Assembly (NCBI GenBank): GCA_013696665.1
Contig: JACCYC010000358.1
Location: forward strand, 1-22,753
DNA length: 22,753 nucleotides
Direction of reading: 5' to 3'
Source of the DNA: Burkholderiaceae bacterium
GTDB taxonomy: Bacteria > Pseudomonadota > Gammaproteobacteria > Burkholderiales > Burkholderiaceae_F
The notes beneath the pieces were generated by a model that made no database searches, was not told the origin of the DNA, and saw nothing but the letters and a program-made list of their open reading frames with translations. Positions 7,508 through 15,324 of the stretch are shown here, in pieces (position 1 is the first letter of the stretch; the number at the start of each line of letters is the position of its first letter). Made by a program: the position numbers and the translations under genes.

Positions 7508-8115
7508 GGAGTCACCCTGCGTACCGCGGCCTGCTTGCCGGCGACGTAGATGTACTCCTTGAACTCACCGCTGGGTGCAACCTCCCACAACAGGTTGCCG
7601 CCATTGCCGTAGACAAAGAACGTCGTGCCGCCAGACAGGGTGGACGACACGCGCATTCCGGCCCCATCGTACGCATAGGTCACTTCGCTAGATGTCCCGC
7701 AGCGGGCGCAACGCATTTGCTGCGCGTCGTTATAGGCGAAAGTTGTTGAGCCCTGGCTGGTGACGTTGCCGTAAACGTCGTAACCGTATGCGAGAGACAC
7801 CGGAATACTGCCGAACTGGTCGGAGAAAAACGATCCGGTTGCTTGGGTGAGCCGGTCGGAGCTGTCGTAGGCGTAGCTGAGCGCCGCCCGGCCGAGCGCC
7901 TGGCTGCGCAGATTGCCGCGGCCGTCGTAGGCAGCGAAGCCCGGCCCGATGCGCGAATTAGCCGATATAAGACGGTCGATGGCGTCATAGCCCAGCGTTT
8001 GGTTAAGAGCGGGAATCGCGGCGTCTGTCATCGACGTCACGTTGCCGATCGCGTCGTAGGTGTACGCCAGTGATGAAACCTGTGTTGCTCCGCTGACAGC
8101 AATGATGCTTTGAGG
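7504..8115 (-). pseudogene. RHS/YD-repeat protein fragment, truncated at both ends
   Basis: The open frame shows several YD repeats: LAYTYDAIGNVTSM, LGYDAIDRLISA, AYDGRGNLRS, LSYAYDSSDRLTQAT, LAYGYDVYGNVTS and VTYAYDGAGMRVSS. It ends KEYIYVAGKQAAVRRVTP and stops. In complete RHS proteins this point is followed by the conserved H-x-D-x-L-G-x-P core and a variable C-terminal toxin, both missing here. Upstream, homology fades at about 8115 and a stop occurs at 8145. No plausible ATG start fits; only a GTG at 8040 lies inside a repeat. It is therefore a roughly 200-residue piece of a protein normally 1,000 residues or longer. Its TAA overlaps the stop of the facing c-di-GMP gene in the shared TTAA. 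Confidence 0.85.
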
Positions 8116-8206
8116 GCGGGCAGGCGGAGGTCGAGTGCGACATTAATGCTTTTCTGGAAGGCGCGAGGCGGTGCGATGGCGGATTCTTTACATTGACGGC
8201 GCGTGC

Positions 8207-8230
8207 ATAAAAACGGCCCCGAAGGGCCGC
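8207..8230 (-). terminator. Rho-independent terminator of the lipase-like operon
   Basis: On the minus strand a 6-bp all-GC stem (CGGCCC/GGGCCG, 8224-8229 with 8214-8219) closes a UUCG tetraloop and is followed by five U (8213-8209). It starts about 10 bases after the stop of the lipase-like gene. This is a classic intrinsic terminator, and it separates that gene from the RHS fragment downstream. Confidence 0.88.
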
Positions 8231-8239
8231 TTGTTCGCG

Positions 8240-9517
8240 TTAGCTGACACGGCACCACGGCCGCGCAGCGGGTCTGACTTCTTCATAACCATACCGCCCG
8301 CCATCCTGCGGCCCCCCCGGAAGCGCAATCTGCAGGCCGTCGCTGGAATAGATATTCCATGCCCATGTTTCAAAGCTGCTATCTGTGCCGTTTGAACAGC
8401 CAGGTATCGGGGACGTATCGAAACCGCCTGCCGAACCGGTGGCGGCGATGCGCGCCAGCTTGCGCGCGATCAGTATGTTCACGCAGGTTGTGACCTGTGT
8501 CGTTGCCAAGCCAAGGATTTCGTCAAACGTTCCCGGCCTTGTCTGAATGCCGCGCGTGCCCACGATGCCGTAAGAAACTTCGCCACCGGTGATCCGACCA
8601 TCGCTGCACGCATACGCGCCAGGGCTGCCGGGAACACAGTTATTCCATGCAGCCCATCCGCGAATTGTGTCAGCGGTCAGCGGCGTGGCACTAACGTTGG
8701 GCGCGTGCAGCGCAGAGAATGCGCCTAGGATCATTGCATTGATTGCACCCGGCACACGCGCAAGGTAGATGTCGCGAAAGTTGTGCCCCAGGCGGTCAAT
8801 TACATTTACCGGAATCGTCACGTTTGCGGCCGGTGTGTCCCTGAAAATTAACCTGAGTCCGCTAATGACGCGATCATTCCTTGAGGTTATGTAAGGGCCG
8901 CGGATTGCGCGCGGGGGTGCAACCCCCGCTATGCCCACTGATGCAGCAGAGAATCCCCCGCCTACCGTCAGACGGTCATAGACCAGATTTGCATAAATAT
9001 TGCCCTGCGAATGCGGCACCAACAGTAGCCGCGCGCCATGGCGGTGTTGCGCGCGAATAGCAACTTCAACATTGTTCAGATCGGCTTCACCGTATGGGTT
9101 TGGGCGGTTGATGTCCCAAATTGAACCCATCGCGGCCGAGATTGCGGCCGCGATGTCTGCGGTCATTGTGTTGCTGTAATACCCGAACACCACCGCGCGA
9201 ATCCAAGCCTCAAACGTCGCGCCGGGATAGCCCTGGACCACTTGACGGAATGTTTCTGCAAAGTCGACAGGCAACCCGCGCGAGGGGTTATAGGCAAGCG
9301 CGTAGCGCAGTAGGTGACCGTCATGGGCGTTGCCATAGGTGATGCTTAACTGACGCAGGTTCGCGTCGGCATCTTCCAGCAGTGAGTTGATGCCGTTGAC
9401 ATGGAACATTTCAAAAGCCCCGCACAGATCGTGTTTCGCAGCCACCGGGTCAATCGTTTCGGCATGCGCCCATGCTGGCAGTGTCAGGCAAAGCAAAAGC
9501 AAAAGTTTGCGCAACAT
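8240..9517 (-). CDS. Exported alpha/beta-hydrolase (lipase-like) protein
   Basis: The 425-residue precursor has a clear Sec signal peptide (MLRKLLLLLCLTLPAWAHA, cleavage near residue 19). A nucleophile elbow L-V-P-H-S170-Q-G-N-I-Y is followed by a candidate acid in S-R-N-D215-R-V-I and a candidate His in R-L-G-H245-N-F-R-D, giving the Ser-Asp-His order of alpha/beta hydrolases. An F-H-V-N-G-I-N segment near 38-44 could supply the oxyanion side. Six Cys (31, 293, 303, 343, 374, 422 approximately) suggest disulfides outside the cytoplasm. The C-terminal 150 residues are Gly/Thr-rich and unrecognised. It lies 30 bases after the Asp-loop protein gene with a strong purine-rich ribosome site and ends at a terminator. 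Substrate is unknown; esterase, phospholipase and a non-enzymatic role all remain open. Confidence 0.68.
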   Translation of the reverse strand: MLRKLLLLLCLTLPAWAHAETIDPVAAKHDLCGAFEMFHVNGINSLLEDADANLRQLSITYGNAHDGHLLRYALAYNPSRGLPVDFAETFRQVVQGYPGATFEAWIRAVVFGYYSNTMTADIAAAISAAMGSIWDINRPNPYGEADLNNVEVAIRAQHRHGARLLLVPHSQGNIYANLVYDRLTVGGGFSAASVGIAGVAPPRAIRGPYITSRNDRVISGLRLIFRDTPAANVTIPVNVIDRLGHNFRDIYLARVPGAINAMILGAFSALHAPNVSATPLTADTIRGWAAWNNCVPGSPGAYACSDGRITGGEVSYGIVGTRGIQTRPGTFDEILGLATTQVTTCVNILIARKLARIAATGSAGGFDTSPIPGCSNGTDSSFETWAWNIYSSDGLQIALPGGPQDGGRYGYEEVRPAARPWCRVS

Positions 9518-9547
9518 GATTAGTAACCCCCCTTGGATTGTTTTATT

Positions 9548-10210
9548 TCAATTCGGAAGCGCAGCGGGATCGAAGCCACAGATTTGCGGCGTCGACGCTT
9601 GATTCAATGGATAGACGGTGTGCCCCGCCTTGTATTCAAAATCGCGCCCGCGCTTAAATCGTTCGGGCGTGTTCATCACCTTGTAGGCAACTTTTTGCAG
9701 CGCTTGCGTGTCTTTTAGCGCTTGATCACCTGCCAAGATGTAGCAGGATCCGGCGTTCAACATGGGCTGCGCAAGTGCTTGCGCCTCTTCTCGACTAACC
9801 GAATCGCCAGCAATGACCGCGGCCTGCCGCGCCTTGGCGATGTTGGTCAGCGCACGAATTGCGCGTTCGGAATGACCCCAATTTTCTGCGATGTACCTTT
9901 GAACGTCATCGCGCACACCGTCACCATCAGCGTCGATGCCCGCAATTGTTTTCATTCCTTCGGGGCCAGGATCGGGCGGGAGCTTTGCCAAGTGCTGCGG
10001 GATGCAATCCGTGGGCGCCGCGATGTTCGGGTTTATGGGTGAAGCGCAAATGGGCTTTGCCGTCTTACCTGCGGCGCTTGTACTGCTTGATCCTTCTTGG
10101 CTCGAAGTAGTCTCTGGTGCCGGCGCTTCATCAAGCGGTGCGCTGGCGAGGATCCAAATTACGACTACTGCGGCGAGTGCAAGCCCAGCAATCAATAAAT
10201 GGCGCTGCAT
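9548..10210 (-). CDS. Membrane-anchored protein with Asp-rich calcium-type loop
   Basis: The 220-residue product has one N-terminal hydrophobic segment (about 5-23), a Ser/Thr/Ala/Pro-rich linker to about 50, and then an exported domain. That domain opens with LPPDPGPEG and the loop G-I-D93-A-D-G-D-G-V-R-D-D-V-Q-R-Y, which resembles an EF-hand or thrombospondin-type calcium loop. Four Cys (55, 69, about 157 and 212) could pair. I have seen this D-x-D-G-x-R-D-D-V-Q-R-Y pattern in unnamed proteobacterial proteins, but no function is known to me. It is upstream of, and probably co-transcribed with, the lipase-like gene. A partner, chaperone or immunity role for that hydrolase is an inference from position only. 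Confidence 0.66.
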   Translation of the reverse strand: MQRHLLIAGLALAAVVVIWILASAPLDEAPAPETTSSQEGSSSTSAAGKTAKPICASPINPNIAAPTDCIPQHLAKLPPDPGPEGMKTIAGIDADGDGVRDDVQRYIAENWGHSERAIRALTNIAKARQAAVIAGDSVSREEAQALAQPMLNAGSCYILAGDQALKDTQALQKVAYKVMNTPERFKRGRDFEYKAGHTVYPLNQASTPQICGFDPAALPN

Positions 10211-10773
10211 GTTTGCAATCCCCCGGAGTGAAGCTGGCGTCCCGGTGACTCAGCTTGGAACTCTCTACGGATTCCAGCAGTCCATTCACTGCGAGTCAAC
10301 GGAATCGCACGAGGGCGCGCGGAGGCGATGTGGAACAGCGGCAACTACACCCGGTAAGCACTTGTAACTAATAGGAAAGCACTCAGTTGTTCGTATGAGA
10401 CACGCTGCAATGCACTATCGACCGTTTACTTAGTTTATTGCCTTTGGAAACTGCTTATCAGTGCGAAAAGTCCACGGTGGCATCGGTTCGGGATCGCACC
10501 ATAAGCCGCGCTATGCATCGCGCGCTTCACGTTCGATGGGCAGGCAAGTTGCAGGCTGCGTCAGGTATTTGGTGAAGCACCACGCGAACCCATCTTTACC
10601 TGACGCCATTTCACTACCGCACCATCGCACGTAACCAGTGCGACCGTGCGGTCATACCGATCGACGCTGACTTGGTCGAATGAGAGTGGCATGCTTTGGC
10701 ATAGCGCGACGAGATTGCGCAATGTTTTACGCAGAATGCGAAAACCAGCAGAGCCATTCGACCTTGTGAACAA
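10211..10773. other. Long stretch with no convincing gene, upstream of the lipase-like operon
   Basis: About 560 bases upstream of the minus-strand pair. A GGGGGA ribosome site lies just before the 10210 start, but no clear sigma-70 promoter was found. Reading all frames gave only short open stretches. The longest is a TTG-started 70-codon frame on the minus strand (10561-10773) that matches nothing I know. The part around 10360-10480 is visibly richer in A and T than its neighbours, as in recently acquired or decaying DNA. Confidence 0.5.
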
Positions 10774-10986
10774 GTGAAGCTTGCAATTCAGGCGGCGCGA
10801 AACGCACAGGCGGAGGCGAAAAAGTCAGTGGCGCGCACACGCACCGTGACCCGCGGCAACTATGTCGAGACCACGAGTTTCAATGCCTATGGTCGCGAGG
10901 GCAGCGTTAATCACCGCGATACAAGCAGCGATACGGTAATCGGACGAAAACGAATATTGCGAAAGTTATCCGATGAGCCGAACTGA
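10774..10986 (+). CDS. Doubtful small ORF, 70 codons
   Basis: A GTG-started frame encodes a short, strongly basic product with an Ala/Lys/Arg-rich first third and an Asn/Thr/Asp-rich middle. No family is recognised, there is no ribosome site, and the frame is open upstream to about 10705, so it may be part of a decayed gene and not a start. It abuts, back to back, an equally weak minus-strand frame. It is listed because the region holds nothing better; it is as likely noise as gene. Confidence 0.2.
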   Translation: MKLAIQAARNAQAEAKKSVARTRTVTRGNYVETTSFNAYGREGSVNHRDTSSDTVIGRKRILRKLSDEPN

Positions 10987-11337
10987 GGAGGCTATCGATT
11001 GGACGCTACCACATGAGAGGGTGCCGAGCGAGAGCAGCTACGTCGCTGGGCGTCGCAGAGATCTTGTGCGCGCGGGAAGAAATGCACGACCTCGCTGAGG
11101 GACTGGCCGCTGCGAGATCGATCAGCGCCTGAATCCTCAGCTACATCACGATCCTGATTGCCGGCAAAGCAGACTAGACCACACACGCTCGGCAAAGGCG
11201 CCCGTGACCGGCGGTTCTCGAGCCAGAGGTCACGCACGGCGCAGCGCACGTGACCGTCTTCCCAAGTGCGAAAGTTCCGATTGACGCAAGGGCGACAACT
11301 CCAATGACGCGTAGCCCCGACGCACAACGCGCCCGCT
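10987..11337. other. Gene-free gap downstream of ugpB
   Basis: About 350 bases between the doubtful small ORF and the ugpB stop. No frame on either strand resembles a known protein. In particular there is no start of ugpA, the permease gene that follows ugpB in the enterobacterial operon. No intrinsic terminator was seen after ugpB. A minus-strand frame reaching from here into ugpB is out of frame with it and is regarded as a shadow. Confidence 0.5.
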
Positions 11338-12657
11338 TCAACTCTTGTTCGCTTTCTCGAACCGCTCCAGCTGTTCGTTACCGCGCTTGACGGCGGTATC
11401 AAGCGCTTCCTTCGCGCTCTTTTTCCCCGCCCACACCTGTTCCATCTCCTCGTCAATGATCGTTCGAACCTGGACGAAGTTGCCGAGGCGGATGCCGCGC
11501 GACTTCTCCGTAGTCTTGCGAATCATTTGCGTTACGGCGACGTCGGTGCCGGGGTTCTGCTTGTAAAAGCCCGCCTTGTCGGTCATCGTGTAGGCCGCGG
11601 TCGTGATGGGTAGGTAACCGGTGCGCATGTGGCTCGCTGATTGCACCTCCGGCTTCGACAGGTAATCGAGGAAGGCGGCAACGCCTTTGTACTCGGCAGG
11701 TTTCTTCCCCGACATCACCCACAGGCTTGCACCGCCAATGACGGTGTTCTGCGGGGCCCCCTCGACCTCGGGGTAGTACGGCAACGTAGAGATTCCGGAC
11801 GCGAATTTCGCGTTTTTCTTGATGTTTCCATAGAGCCCCGACGAGCCCGTCATCATCGCGCATTCGCCAGAGACGAATACCGAATCAGCCGTGTTGCCCC
11901 GGCCTTTGTAGACGAACAAGCCTTGCTTCGACATGTTGGCAAGATTCTCGATATGGCGCACGTGCAGCGGCGTGTTGAAAGTGAGCCGCGTTCCCATTCC
12001 ACCAAAGCCGTTGCGCAATGTCGCGAATTCGGTGTTGTGCCACGCCGAGAAACTTTCCAACTGGGTCCAGCTGACCCAGGTTGTCGTGTACGGGCAACGG
12101 TGTCCGGAGGCCTTTAGCTTCGCCGCCGCAAGCACGACTTCAGGCCATGTCTTCGGTGGTTTCTCCGGATCGAGGCCGGCTGCTTTGAATGCATCCTTGT
12201 TGTAATGGAACACGGTTGTCGAGCTGTTAAATGGCATGCTCAGCATCTGTCCGTTCGGCGCGGTGTAATAGCCCGCGACCGCCGGCACATACACGGAGGG
12301 ATCAAATTTATAGCCGGCTTCTTTCATCAAGTCATGCACCGGCTTGATCGCGCCCTTGGACGCCATCATCGTCGCTGTGCCGACTTCGAAAACCTGCAAA
12401 ATGTGCGGCGCGTTGCCCGCCCTGTAGGCGGCGATGGCTGCGGTCATCGATTCGTCGTAGCTGCCCTTGAAGACTGGTACGACCTTGTATTCCTTCTGAC
12501 TCTCATTGAATCCTTTGGCCTGGTCGTTGACCCATTCCCCGAGTGAGCCTCCCATTGCATGCCACCATTGAATTTCGGTCTGAGCCAGCGCGGGAGTGAT
12601 GTGGCCGAGCGCAAGGCTCGACGCCAGCGTGGCGTAAATCATCGATCTGCGAAGCAT
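11338..12657 (-). CDS. ugpB: sn-Glycerol-3-phosphate ABC transporter binding protein UgpB
   Basis: Periplasmic receptor that delivers sn-glycerol-3-phosphate and glycerophosphodiesters to the UgpAEC importer. The 439-residue precursor matches remembered E. coli UgpB (438) along its length: WWHAMGGSLG, AAYRAGNAPHILQVFEVGTA, MASKGAIKPV, PFNSSTTVFHYNKDAFKAAG, PQNTVIGGASLWVM, KTGYLPI-like RTGYLPITTAAY and the ending ALDTAVKRGNEQLERFEKANKS. I chose ATG 12657, which has AGGAG eight bases upstream and gives a normal signal peptide ending TPALA; the frame upstream to 12741 lacks this. The permease and ATPase genes are not next to it, so it must work with copies elsewhere. A 24-base palindrome lies in its upstream region. 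Confidence 0.95.
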   Translation of the reverse strand: MLRRSMIYATLASSLALGHITPALAQTEIQWWHAMGGSLGEWVNDQAKGFNESQKEYKVVPVFKGSYDESMTAAIAAYRAGNAPHILQVFEVGTATMMASKGAIKPVHDLMKEAGYKFDPSVYVPAVAGYYTAPNGQMLSMPFNSSTTVFHYNKDAFKAAGLDPEKPPKTWPEVVLAAAKLKASGHRCPYTTTWVSWTQLESFSAWHNTEFATLRNGFGGMGTRLTFNTPLHVRHIENLANMSKQGLFVYKGRGNTADSVFVSGECAMMTGSSGLYGNIKKNAKFASGISTLPYYPEVEGAPQNTVIGGASLWVMSGKKPAEYKGVAAFLDYLSKPEVQSASHMRTGYLPITTAAYTMTDKAGFYKQNPGTDVAVTQMIRKTTEKSRGIRLGNFVQVRTIIDEEMEQVWAGKKSAKEALDTAVKRGNEQLERFEKANKS

Positions 12658-12702
12658 TGCGTCTCCTGGGTCGTTGTAGTTAATTATGCAGTTCAAACAT
12701 AA

Positions 12703-12726
12703 CGCGGTTATTACGATAACCTCGCG
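12703..12726. promoter_or_regulatory. Palindromic operator candidate between ugpB and ubiA
   Basis: GGTTAT-TACG-ATAACC (12706-12721) is a perfect 6-bp inverted repeat around four bases. It is flanked by CGC and GCG, offset by two bases on one side. It lies about 46 bases upstream of ugpB and 58 upstream of ubiA. A CATAAT element nearer ugpB could be a -10 box. Binding by a dimeric repressor is inferred from symmetry only. Confidence 0.5.
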
Positions 12727-12783
12727 CCGCATATTGGGCAAAGGGACTTTCCCTGTGCACTTCCAGTTGCCACCTTTTTTCGC

Positions 12784-13650
12784 ATGAGCTCGATAGCGGC
12801 ACGCCTGCCGCTGTATGCGAGCCTGACGCGCTTCGATAAGCCGATCGGCACGCTGCTGCTGCTCTGGCCAACTTTGACCGCGCTATGGATCGCAGCCGAC
12901 GGTGTTCCGGTGGCGGTTCTACTTGGCGTGTTCGCTGCAGGGACGTTTTTGATGCGGTCGGCTGGATGCGCGGTTAACGACGCTGCGGACGCGCGCTACG
13001 ACGCGCATGTCGAGCGCACCGCTGACCGAGTTGTGGCGCGTGGACTGGTCAGTCGCCGCGAGGCGCTCGCGGTCGCAATCGTGCTGGCGCTTGGTGCCGC
13101 TCTATTGCTTCCATTGCTGAATGCGGCGGCGCTGAAACTGGCGTTTGTCGCCGTCGCGATCGCAGCGACCTATCCGTTTGCCAAACGGGTCGTTTCAGTT
13201 CCGCAGCTCTACCTGGCCGTGGCATTCTCGTTCGGTATTCCCATGGCATTCGCCGCCGTGCTCGGTAGCGTTCCCACGGTCGGCTGGCTGCTGTTTATCG
13301 CCAATGCGTTCTGGGTCGTTGCTTACGACACCGAGTACGCGATGGTTGACCGCGACGATGACCTTGGGTTGGGTATCCGCTCTTCAGCGATTTTTTTTGG
13401 ACGCTTCGACGTTGTAGCAGTGATGATTTGTTACGGCGCGTTCCTGTTGCTTCTACTGATCATCGGAAGCTTGATCAACGCTCGCGGGCCGTTTTACGCC
13501 GGTTGTACGTCAGCCGCCGGGCTGGCGGTCTATCACTTCTTTCTGATTCGCGGCCGCTCGCGCGACGGCTGCTTGAAAGCGTTTCGCCACAACAACTGGA
13601 TTGGCCTTGTGGTGTTTGCAGGCACCGCGCTCGACTACGCGGTGAGGTAG
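12784..13650 (+). CDS. ubiA: 4-Hydroxybenzoate polyprenyltransferase UbiA
   Basis: Integral membrane prenyltransferase that joins the polyprenyl tail to 4-hydroxybenzoate in ubiquinone synthesis. The 288-residue length is normal. The first Asp-rich, Mg-diphosphate-binding motif is N65-D-A-A-D69-A-R-Y-D73, after RSAGCAV. The second is Y-D182-T-E-Y-A-M-V-D189 with R-D-D-D following. Other family marks are RFDKPIGTLLLLWPT near the start, the FAKR turn and HNNW-x-G near the end. Eight or nine hydrophobic helices are visible. The ATG at 12784 lacks a strong ribosome site. It is divergent from ugpB and convergent with proC, whose stop codon lies three bases beyond its own. Confidence 0.96.
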   Translation: MSSIAARLPLYASLTRFDKPIGTLLLLWPTLTALWIAADGVPVAVLLGVFAAGTFLMRSAGCAVNDAADARYDAHVERTADRVVARGLVSRREALAVAIVLALGAALLLPLLNAAALKLAFVAVAIAATYPFAKRVVSVPQLYLAVAFSFGIPMAFAAVLGSVPTVGWLLFIANAFWVVAYDTEYAMVDRDDDLGLGIRSSAIFFGRFDVVAVMICYGAFLLLLLIIGSLINARGPFYAGCTSAAGLAVYHFFLIRGRSRDGCLKAFRHNNWIGLVVFAGTALDYAVR

Positions 13651-13653
13651 CGA

Positions 13654-14448
13654 CTAACCGCCAAGGTCGCGTGCACGAAGGGCGGCTGCGTGCAAGGCGC
13701 GGCGTACGGCTTCGCTTACTTTGTCGCGGTCCAGGCTGGCCAGTGCTGCGGCAGTGGTTCCGCCTTTAGAAGTGACTTGTTCGCGCAACGTACTGATCGG
13801 ATGAGGCGAAAGGGCGGCGAGTTGCGCGGCACCGATGAAGGTTTGCAACGTGAGCATGCGCGCCTGCGCTTCGTCGAAACCCAGTTCGCGCGCCGCGGCC
13901 TGCATCGCTTCGATGAAATAAAAGACGTAGGCCGGACCGCTGCCTGAAACAGCGGTCACCGAATCGAGCATCGCTTCGTCTTCGAGCCAGATCACGCTGC
14001 CGACGGCGCTCAATATCGTGTCAGCCGCCAACTTCTGTTCCGCACTGACTTCGTCCATGGCAACGGCCGCGCTGATGCCGGCGCGGATCACGGCAGGCAT
14101 GTTAGGCATTGCGCGTACGACGCGGCGCGTCCCGAGCCAGCCTGCGATTGCTTGCGCGCGGATGCCGGCGGCGATCGAAAGCACCAGCGGTTGTGCGAGG
14201 TAACTTTGGATTGCCAGCGACGCTTCGTGCATCTGCTGCGGCTTTACCGCCATTACCACAACGTCGCACGAATTCAACCATGGGCCTGCCTGCGCATACA
14301 CGCTGACTTGATTTTGACGCACCAGTTCGGCGCCGCGATCCGGGTTGATTTCCAACACTGTGATGTCGGCTGCGGCGAACCCTGCCTCGAGGACGCCGCC
14401 GATGATTGCGCCTGCCATGTTGCCGCCCCCGACAAACGCAACTTTCAT
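13654..14448 (-). CDS. proC: Pyrroline-5-carboxylate reductase ProC
   Basis: Final step of proline synthesis: NAD(P)H-dependent reduction of 1-pyrroline-5-carboxylate. The 264-residue product begins with the Rossmann motif V-G-G-G-N-M-A-G-A-I. It shows VMAVKPQQM, RAMPNMPAVIRAGISA, and the C-terminal signature SVTAVSGSGPAYVFYFIEAM followed by LREQVTSKGGTTAAAL, the substrate and dimer region. Its start overlaps the yggS stop by four bases (ATGA), so the two are translationally coupled; yggS-proC is a widespread pair. The proA gene lies about 6.6 kb away on the same strand, outside this operon. Confidence 0.97.
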   Translation of the reverse strand: MKVAFVGGGNMAGAIIGGVLEAGFAAADITVLEINPDRGAELVRQNQVSVYAQAGPWLNSCDVVVMAVKPQQMHEASLAIQSYLAQPLVLSIAAGIRAQAIAGWLGTRRVVRAMPNMPAVIRAGISAAVAMDEVSAEQKLAADTILSAVGSVIWLEDEAMLDSVTAVSGSGPAYVFYFIEAMQAAARELGFDEAQARMLTLQTFIGAAQLAALSPHPISTLREQVTSKGGTTAAALASLDRDKVSEAVRRALHAAALRARDLGG

Positions 14449-15215
14449 TGGCGGGCACCGCGCGCGCCAAAAATGCCGGTGCCAACGCGGACCATTGTCG
14501 AACCTTCAGCCACCGCGGCCTCGAGGTCCGATGACATCCCGATCGACAATGTGTCAAAAGCGGACATAGGGTTGGCATCTAACGGTGAGCGACCGCCCGG
14601 TTCGTCGCGCAGTTGATTGCGCAGCTGATTAAACAATTGCTTCATTTTCCTGAAAGCAGCGCGTTGTTCGGCAACGCTGTCAGTCGCAGCAGGGACCGCC
14701 ATCAGACCCCGCAAACGCAGGCGAGGCAGAGCCACTACAGATCGCGCGAGACTGAGCAGTTCGTCGGGCGCAGTCCCGCCCTTGCTCGCTTCGCCGCTGA
14801 TGTTGACCTGCAGCAGAAGATTCAACGCCGGCAAGTTCAGCGGCCGCTGCTCTGCAAGGCGCTCGGCGACTTTAAGGCGATCGACCGACTGCACCCACTC
14901 GAACCGCTCGGCGAGTAGGCGTGTCTTGTTGCTCTGGATCGGGCCAATAAAGTGCCACTCGACGATAAGCTCAGGCGCAAGATTGGCAACCGCTTCCATC
15001 TTCGCAATCGCCTCCTGAGCGTAGTTTTCGCCAAAGCTCCGCTGGCCGGCGCGCGCCGCTGCCAAAACGGCCTCTGCCGGAAACGCTTTGCTCACCGCCA
15101 GTAGCCGCACAGATGATGAATCTCGGCCAGCGGCTCGCGCAGCCTTGGTAATGCGCTCGTGTACCCCCTGCAAATTGGCTTGCAAGTGGGGAGGCAAATT
15201 CGGCAAACTGAGCAT
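14445..15215 (-). CDS. yggS: PLP homeostasis protein YggS (PLPBP)
   Basis: Single-domain alanine-racemase-fold protein that binds pyridoxal 5'-phosphate without a known reaction and affects amino-acid and vitamin B6 balance. The 256-residue product has the PLP lysine in L-L-A-V-S-K43, then FGENYAQEA, WHFIGPIQSNK, LLLQVNISGE, the LRGLMAVP strand, and the phosphate site S-I-G-M-S-S-D-L-E-A-A-V with G-S-T-M-V-R-V-G-T-G-I-F-G. The ATG at 15215 is preferred to an in-frame TTG four codons upstream. It is followed by an insertion-like Asn/Gln/Arg-rich stretch near 205-225, common in this group. Divergent from pilT. Confidence 0.96.
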   Translation of the reverse strand: MLSLPNLPPHLQANLQGVHERITKAARAAGRDSSSVRLLAVSKAFPAEAVLAAARAGQRSFGENYAQEAIAKMEAVANLAPELIVEWHFIGPIQSNKTRLLAERFEWVQSVDRLKVAERLAEQRPLNLPALNLLLQVNISGEASKGGTAPDELLSLARSVVALPRLRLRGLMAVPAATDSVAEQRAAFRKMKQLFNQLRNQLRDEPGGRSPLDANPMSAFDTLSIGMSSDLEAAVAEGSTMVRVGTGIFGARGARQ

Positions 15216-15239
15216 CGTCGTGAGCAAACAGATGTAGAG

Positions 15240-15272
15240 GCTTGTCTTTTCAAGCTATTTCTAGCTTTTTTA
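15240..15272 (+). promoter_or_regulatory. Two mutually exclusive hairpins upstream of pilT
   Basis: GCTTG (15240-15244) can pair with CAAGC (15251-15255). The overlapping AAGCTA (15252-15257) can instead pair with TAGCTT (15262-15267), followed by four U (15268-15271). The second has terminator form, and the first would prevent it. No plus-strand gene lies upstream to be terminated, so an attenuator-like leader for pilT, or simple AT-rich promoter DNA, are the alternatives. Confidence 0.3.
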
Positions 15273-15324
15273 CGGGAACACCGGAGCCATGGCGCGCGCT
15301 ACGCTTCGCTCCCCAATTCGTTTT

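Noticed and set aside
7504..8115. Complete RHS polymorphic toxin
   Set aside because: The conserved core and any toxin tip are missing at the stop, and no start fits, so it is a fragment only.
10561..10773. TTG-started 70-codon minus-strand frame
   Set aside because: No ribosome site, no family and a back-to-back start with another weak frame; not enough to call a gene.
10992..11456. 154-codon minus-strand frame overlapping the end of ugpB
   Set aside because: It overlaps the well-supported ugpB 3' end out of frame and has no recognisable domain. I considered a ugpA remnant, but none of the three frames reads like a permease.
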